Below are positions 59,201 to 64,000 of a stretch of DNA of 64,000 nucleotides, piece by piece; positions within the stretch are counted from its first letter, which is position 1, and the number at the start of each line of letters is the position of its first letter. The stretch comes from Phallusia mammillata (Eukaryota; Chordata; Ascidiacea; Phlebobranchia; Ascidiidae). Where the stretch lies: NCBI GenBank assembly GCA_003260075.1, contig QLIY01000034.1, positions 105,312 to 169,311 on the forward strand. Reading direction: 5' to 3'. The notes below the pieces were generated by a model, which saw only the letters and a program-made list of their open reading frames with translations, did not search any database and was not told where the DNA came from. The position numbers and the translations under genes were made by a program.

Positions 59201-62200
59201 TAGTTTTGAATAGCTATGCATGTCATTATAAAATGATTACAAAATTAAGTTGTGAAGCATGGTTGCTTAATGGACATTGTCTGTGCTTGCTGACCAATAA
59301 TAGTAGGTGATAGAAAGGCCACAAGCCACTGTTTACCTGGCAATTGGCTTTTGTTTGCTATGTGTCTGATCAAAAAAGACTTAGACGTAGTAAACAGGAT
59401 AATACAGAGGCATCGATCAAATTTTGACAAGAGTTAAAAACTTCTTTTAATTAAAAACGACACTTTTAAACAATTTTACAATTACTCCAGTAATAAATAA
59501 AATGCTAGTTTAAAAACATGCTTTCTGTCAACATCCCAAAATCGTTTGCTTTTAAAAAATATCTTTTGATTTAAAACCATAAGGTATACAAGCTGAATGT
59601 TGAAGTTTAGCCTAATCTGGCACATATTTGACATTCCACAGGTTAAAGGAGACTTGTATCCTTTTCACAAATAAACATAAGAGTTTTAAGAGTGTGTCAC
59701 TCGGCTGAGTTGACATAGGCAGTGATTATGTCATACAGTGTAGATACTTCCCACAAAGAAGTGCTACAATAAAACTTCATGTTACCACAACACAGTCGAC
59801 AAATATGCCATTTCATGTCTACATAGGATGTAACTTGTCTAAGTTCCAATCACTGCTTATACATTTGGTGTGATTTTAAATTTACAGTTAACAAAATTTG
59901 CGTTTTTTTCTTGGGTGCTATCTTAAATGTGTTGAAAACCAAACAAAAGTTCCTATAACTAGTTTTGTGATTTTTTTGCAACAGACTAATTGTAGGTCGT
60001 TTTTGAAACAATTAAGAATACTATTTTCAAGAAGTGGTTTTATATCCACACTTTTTTAAAAGTTTTTAAATTTTATGAATATCTAAATTTGTTTTAAAGT
60101 TGTCTGCTAAAATGCAATTGTGGCATGCTGCATGTGCAAATGTACAAAAAATGTACCCAGTGCAATAAATTAAATAAAACTTTTACCTATAAAAATGACA
60201 TACTTTTCACATTATCAAATATAATTTACTATTACACCACCATCAAGAGGTTACGATTCAGTTTCTATTTAAACAAAGGGTTGAATGCCTCCGATTTACG
60301 CTCACGCTACAAGAACTATTTTAATATGTTGTGACAATCGCCAAAGTTTTTTATCTATTGTTATCCTGAGGCACCACAAATTCCAGCACGAGTCGCTTCA
60401 GAAGCGTCCATTTAAACTTGTCGAATGAGACTCTAACAAAGAGTTGATGTATTGAATGACCCAGGAGGAACACAGAACACTTTTGTTAGGACAATTCCTA
60501 CATAGATGGCTCGCTGAAATAATATCAGCAGAGCAACATTGCTTTCAAACCCATCAGGTCATAGTTTTGGTACGCAGAGGTCAGATAAATGTTCTGGGAC
60601 AATTATTCAATGCTGTTTATGTCAACTGGCTGCTATTCTTTGTGGCTCAAAGCAGGTTTGTGGCGCCAATAAAGTGTCTGTGGAGACGTAAACTGACCAG
60701 AAACAAAATAAACATACCCTCACAAAATATTTTAATAACATGCTACATAGTTGTGGTGGTTAAGGTCTTCCAAAACAAGCATCTCCTAACATAAACATTA
60801 TTTTAAACACATTTTTTTGCAACATGGTTTATCATTACCAAACAAATTGTTTAACTTTCAATAATAATTTAAATATGTTAATGTGTTTATTGCATCAATA
60901 GCAACTGTTTTTGATCATTGTTGCTTTTCAGTACATGTGCATCATTAAATAAGCAAGCTAGAGCAAAAAAAAAAACATTACCATAAATTTAAACAACATA
61001 AACCCAACCCATTATCAAGTTTTAAACTTGAACACCAAGAATGTCAACTTTAAATTTGCAAGAGAGAAAGAAAAAGATTAAAAACCATTGGTGACCACAG
61101 GCACTCAGGCAAAAGGGCTTTTAGACTGGTGCCGTGGTGACTTTAGGGTCGCTAATACAATCATGTAATGAGGACACAATAGAAGGTACCCTAATTCTAA
61201 TATCTCAAGTGCCATCAAGTACGCAAGCAGTTCGGTGTGCTTTAATAAGCTCAGCAGTGTTTCTCCTACTAAGCGATATTTAATTTGGGACCAGTGCAGA
61301 TCTGATGATTAAGCCTGAAGGACTATGACTAAACCTATTGTAAATTTTCTATTCATTGTTGGGAAAAACATCTCAAGCAGTATCCATTACTTCACAGATT
61401 ATATCAAATGATTTAAGATTCTTATTTTGCCCATTTTTTTGCTATGTGACTTTTAGGAAATAATAATTTGCAAAATTTAAATTCAACAAGCTATTAGCCA
61501 ATAGTGGTTTTACAAAAAGTGGTTCCTTGTTTAATGCCATAAAATGCAAATAAAAATTAATTTACTTTTTTTGTGGTGCAGTGTCACATAAACTTTAACA
61601 TTACAATACACATAAATGAATATAAATATGACAACCAAAGTACACACTAGACAGTTTTATGAGAACAAATTCATGCTCTCAAACATCTTATTATCAAAGA
61701 GACAATGCCATCATGATATTGAACAATATTCCGTAACAAAAGTTTCTTTCTCAAATAACTGGCAGCTGATAACAATAAAAGTTTGTAATAAACATATAAT
61801 TTAACCCAGAGGTGGCAATAGTGGTGAATTGTATGTTTTATACCATACACTTCACCTTCCATTATGTAACATGTATGTTTACTATTTTTGTTGTATACTT
61901 GTATATAGGAAATTTTTCAAAGGTCAACATGATTTTAAATATATGGAAGACCAAATTAAAGTTTACAAGAAAAGTTGCAATAAATTCTAAACATAAGTTA
62001 TGGAATACATCTTAAGAGTTGAATTTTAGACAAAGGAAACCAAAGAAGATGACAACATTACTGACCATTGTGACTGGGTGAGGCTTGGGATGATTCCTTT
62101 GACTTTGTTGGGCTTAAGTTTGAACCCGATTCACTTCTAAATTCACTTGTAGAAAATGTTTCAGGGGTCCCAGGATCATCAGGTACAAATTCCTGATAGC

Positions 62201-63867
62201 AAATACCAAATAACAAAAATAAACACTGCAGAAGACTGACACTATACCACCAATGAACCAAGTATTTTGTTGTTACAAATAAACAATGACAAAAATACTC
62301 AATACGTTATTGCCATTATAAGGTTTGAAAGATGGATATGTACAGTAATTGTAACTATCGAACAAATCACTATTAGTAAGAAGGCCACCAAAAAATAAAA
62401 TATTTTGTCAGGGTATGAAAACTTACCTTCAGAACCTCAATGACTGAACCAAATGCTTCAGCATAATGATTCATTGAAGGGGCAAGTTTTGCATCCAATG
62501 GGACTGAAATAATCTCCTTGCGAAGTTGGGAAAAGGTCAAGAGGAGATCCTTGTCTTTTTCTATCCTTTCCTGCGAAGTTTAAGTTTCGCGATGATCAAT
62601 GACTACCATGTTGATTGTTTTACTTAAAGAATTTTAATCAACAATTAAAAACATAACTGCAAGAAAACTTATGTAAAAGTCCTATAGTAGAGTGGTTCTA
62701 TGATTAGTTTATAATTGAAGAAAAAAACTTACTTGTAACACAGAAACCAGTCTTGGTAGTTGGGCATAATGAAGGGTAGGTTCAATGACATTTAGTACGG
62801 CTTTGTTTTTGTACAACCGATCCTACAAAAAAGAATCCAATAAAATCATAAATTACACAGACACATTCTCCAGCTTTTATTTTTCAAATAGCTTTATGAA
62901 GTGAAATACCCATAATATGTAACTGAAGGGATTTTCTTACTTGTATGTTTGAGGAAGTCAGTTGCATCAACCTCTGGTGATTGCATTGTGAAGGTAGGTC
63001 CAAAGTAGCGCTCCTGTCAGACTTTGTAGAATCAAACGAATTAAACAGACTTGACATTTTGCCAACAGGTGACACTGGCGACATTTCAGGTTCTTGTTCT
63101 GAAAGGCTACGATTTGTGCGGTGTAGTTTTTGCATTGATTTTTTGCAATTGGAGATCATACGATCAAGTTCCACTTTTAGTGCTGCTGACATAGGCATAA
63201 GTTCACTTCTAATTTCCTCTTCACCTATGGGTGTTGTTTCGACTTCCACCATTCCATGTTCACCAAGTCCTTCCAGTGCTCGATTTAAACACCTTCTTCG
63301 GTGACGAAGCATTTTTAATATGGCCACCCCATCAACATATGCAATGACCTTGATTTTGTAAAAATTACTGATATTATTTGGTTACTGATATATTTTGTGT
63401 TGATAGCTCATAGGCCTAAATTCAAACCTTCAGCAAATTTTTGCATTGTCCTGATTGTCTTTCCCAATCCTTAAGCTTGGGCAAGTCTTTGGATAAACTT
63501 CGAGCATAGAGCTTCACTATTTGCATTACTAAGCGACCAAGAGGCAGAATTTCAGTAGGAAACTTTTTTGGCTTCTGTTAAAATTTTGCAAATGTTTGAG
63601 TTGGATTCTACAACAATTATTTCACTTAGAAAACTTACGGCTAAAAATATTCGTGAATAAAGGTTATGGATGATACATAAAGTGTGAGGTAATCCGTCAA
63701 TAAACATGTCAATTGGAAACTCCGGGTAGATCTTGTTTAGTGTAGCATCTGACAAATTGTTGATCAAATCTGCTACTTCCTTATTTTCGTTCTTTTCATA
63801 ATACAAAGCAATTTTCCGAAGTGCATATCCAGGATCATAGTCTTGTACTCGGAGACTGGGATTTTGT
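56203..63867 (-). CDS. MIEAP-domain protein (mitochondria-eating-protein-like), 5' partial
   Basis: The C-terminal domain resembles that of mitochondria-eating protein (MIEAP/SPATA18), which acts in mitochondrial quality control in vertebrates. That function is not shown here. Eleven exons in transcript order: 63639-63867, 63428-63574, 62941-63348, 62733-62822, 62427-62570, 62066-62192, 58466-58525, 57980-58139, 57271-57484, 56818-57000 and 56203-56493, about 680 aa. The 5' end lies beyond the window. Family-like points are RPSELALNYRSLYSDGRLQAL, the long helical middle, and the terminal YLWPSLLEKQSGRCVAKGIV, matching the WPaLl...KG block. A coiled coil (LRKECDKLRHELHRSQKTV) precedes the domain. 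The N-terminal 400 residues (GYALRKIALYYEKNENKEV, FIDGLPHTLCIIHNLYSR) are helical and not assigned to a family. A 3.5-kb intron separates the two halves. Confidence 0.7.
57572..57748. repeat. hAT-like MITE remnant, CAGTGGTT family
   Basis: Left end CAGTTCTTAACCGG and right end GGTTAAGAACCACTG are near-inverted. It is related to 17448-17638. It lies in an intron of the MIEAP-like gene, with no clear target duplication. Confidence 0.55.
58526..62065. other. 3.5-kb intron of the MIEAP-like gene
   Basis: Mostly AT-rich non-coding sequence. A block at 60360-60800 is less AT-rich and holds a 112-codon plus-strand frame (60456-60794) and, on the minus strand, a frame ending LEFVVPQDNNR. Neither matches a family I recognise or shows clear splice sites. 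Confidence 0.45.
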
Positions 63868-64000
63868 CTGAAATTTCAAACTCATATATAAATCACAGTA
63901 CACCAGGCCCATTAAAGGCGCAAACCAGTCAGTCACCAAGCATTCCCACATGGCAAGGCTAGAAAAATCTAGCCATCGGTGGGATTATACAGTCATGTGC
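63868..64000. other. window end, intron of the MIEAP-like gene
   Basis: Sequence upstream of the first visible exon. The gene continues past the right edge, because that exon begins with a partial codon. Confidence 0.6.

Noticed and set aside
1-64000. CRISPR arrays, bacterial operons or phage-like genes
   Set aside because: Genes are intron-rich and eukaryotic throughout, and repeats are transposon-like with target duplications, not spaced direct repeats.

Overview
The window looks like a compact chordate genome, most likely a tunicate such as Ciona. This is inferred from AT-rich DNA, many short introns, chordate-type orthologues packed tightly on both strands, and many small inverted-repeat elements. 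No search was run. Gene models come from reading exons, splice sites and phase by eye. Where totals are given, the summed exon lengths are divisible by three.

Layout, left to right. 0.6-6.5 kb: two tandem minus-strand alpha-1,3-fucosyltransferase genes (GT10) with matching six-exon structures. 7.7-8.9 kb: CENPM (kinetochore), minus. 9.1-9.8 kb: two exons encoding only the N-terminal part of ANAPC1, minus. 11-17 kb: a MICAL-like gene (CH, LIM, NPF motifs, bMERB), plus. 19.4-20.8 kb: a C22orf23/UPF0193 homologue, minus, divergent from ZNF622 (60S ribosome biogenesis) at 21.7-25.5 kb, plus. 26.8-34.2 kb: a two-lobed transferrin with an N-terminal signal anchor, minus. 38.4-42.2 kb: an SLC16/MFS transporter, plus. 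43.4-46.9 kb: HAUS5 (augmin), minus. 47.6-49.7 kb: RPL26, minus. 51-53.9 kb: clathrin light chain, plus. 56.2-63.9 kb and beyond: a MIEAP-domain protein, minus, whose 5' end lies outside the window.

The genes have unrelated jobs: glycosylation, mitosis, membrane recycling, iron handling, transport and translation. Nothing suggests a single co-operating locus. The main recurring structure is of two kinds. First, there are many short transposon-derived elements (hAT-like, pogo-like and others), several with perfect 8-bp target-site duplications. Second, homopolymer G or C runs, most of about 10 bases, sit between near-identical copies of the same sequence. These look like assembly gap fillers between unmerged allelic contig ends rather than biology, and they damage the CENPM, ANAPC1 and transferrin models. 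I found no CRISPR array and recognised no rRNA or tRNA gene.
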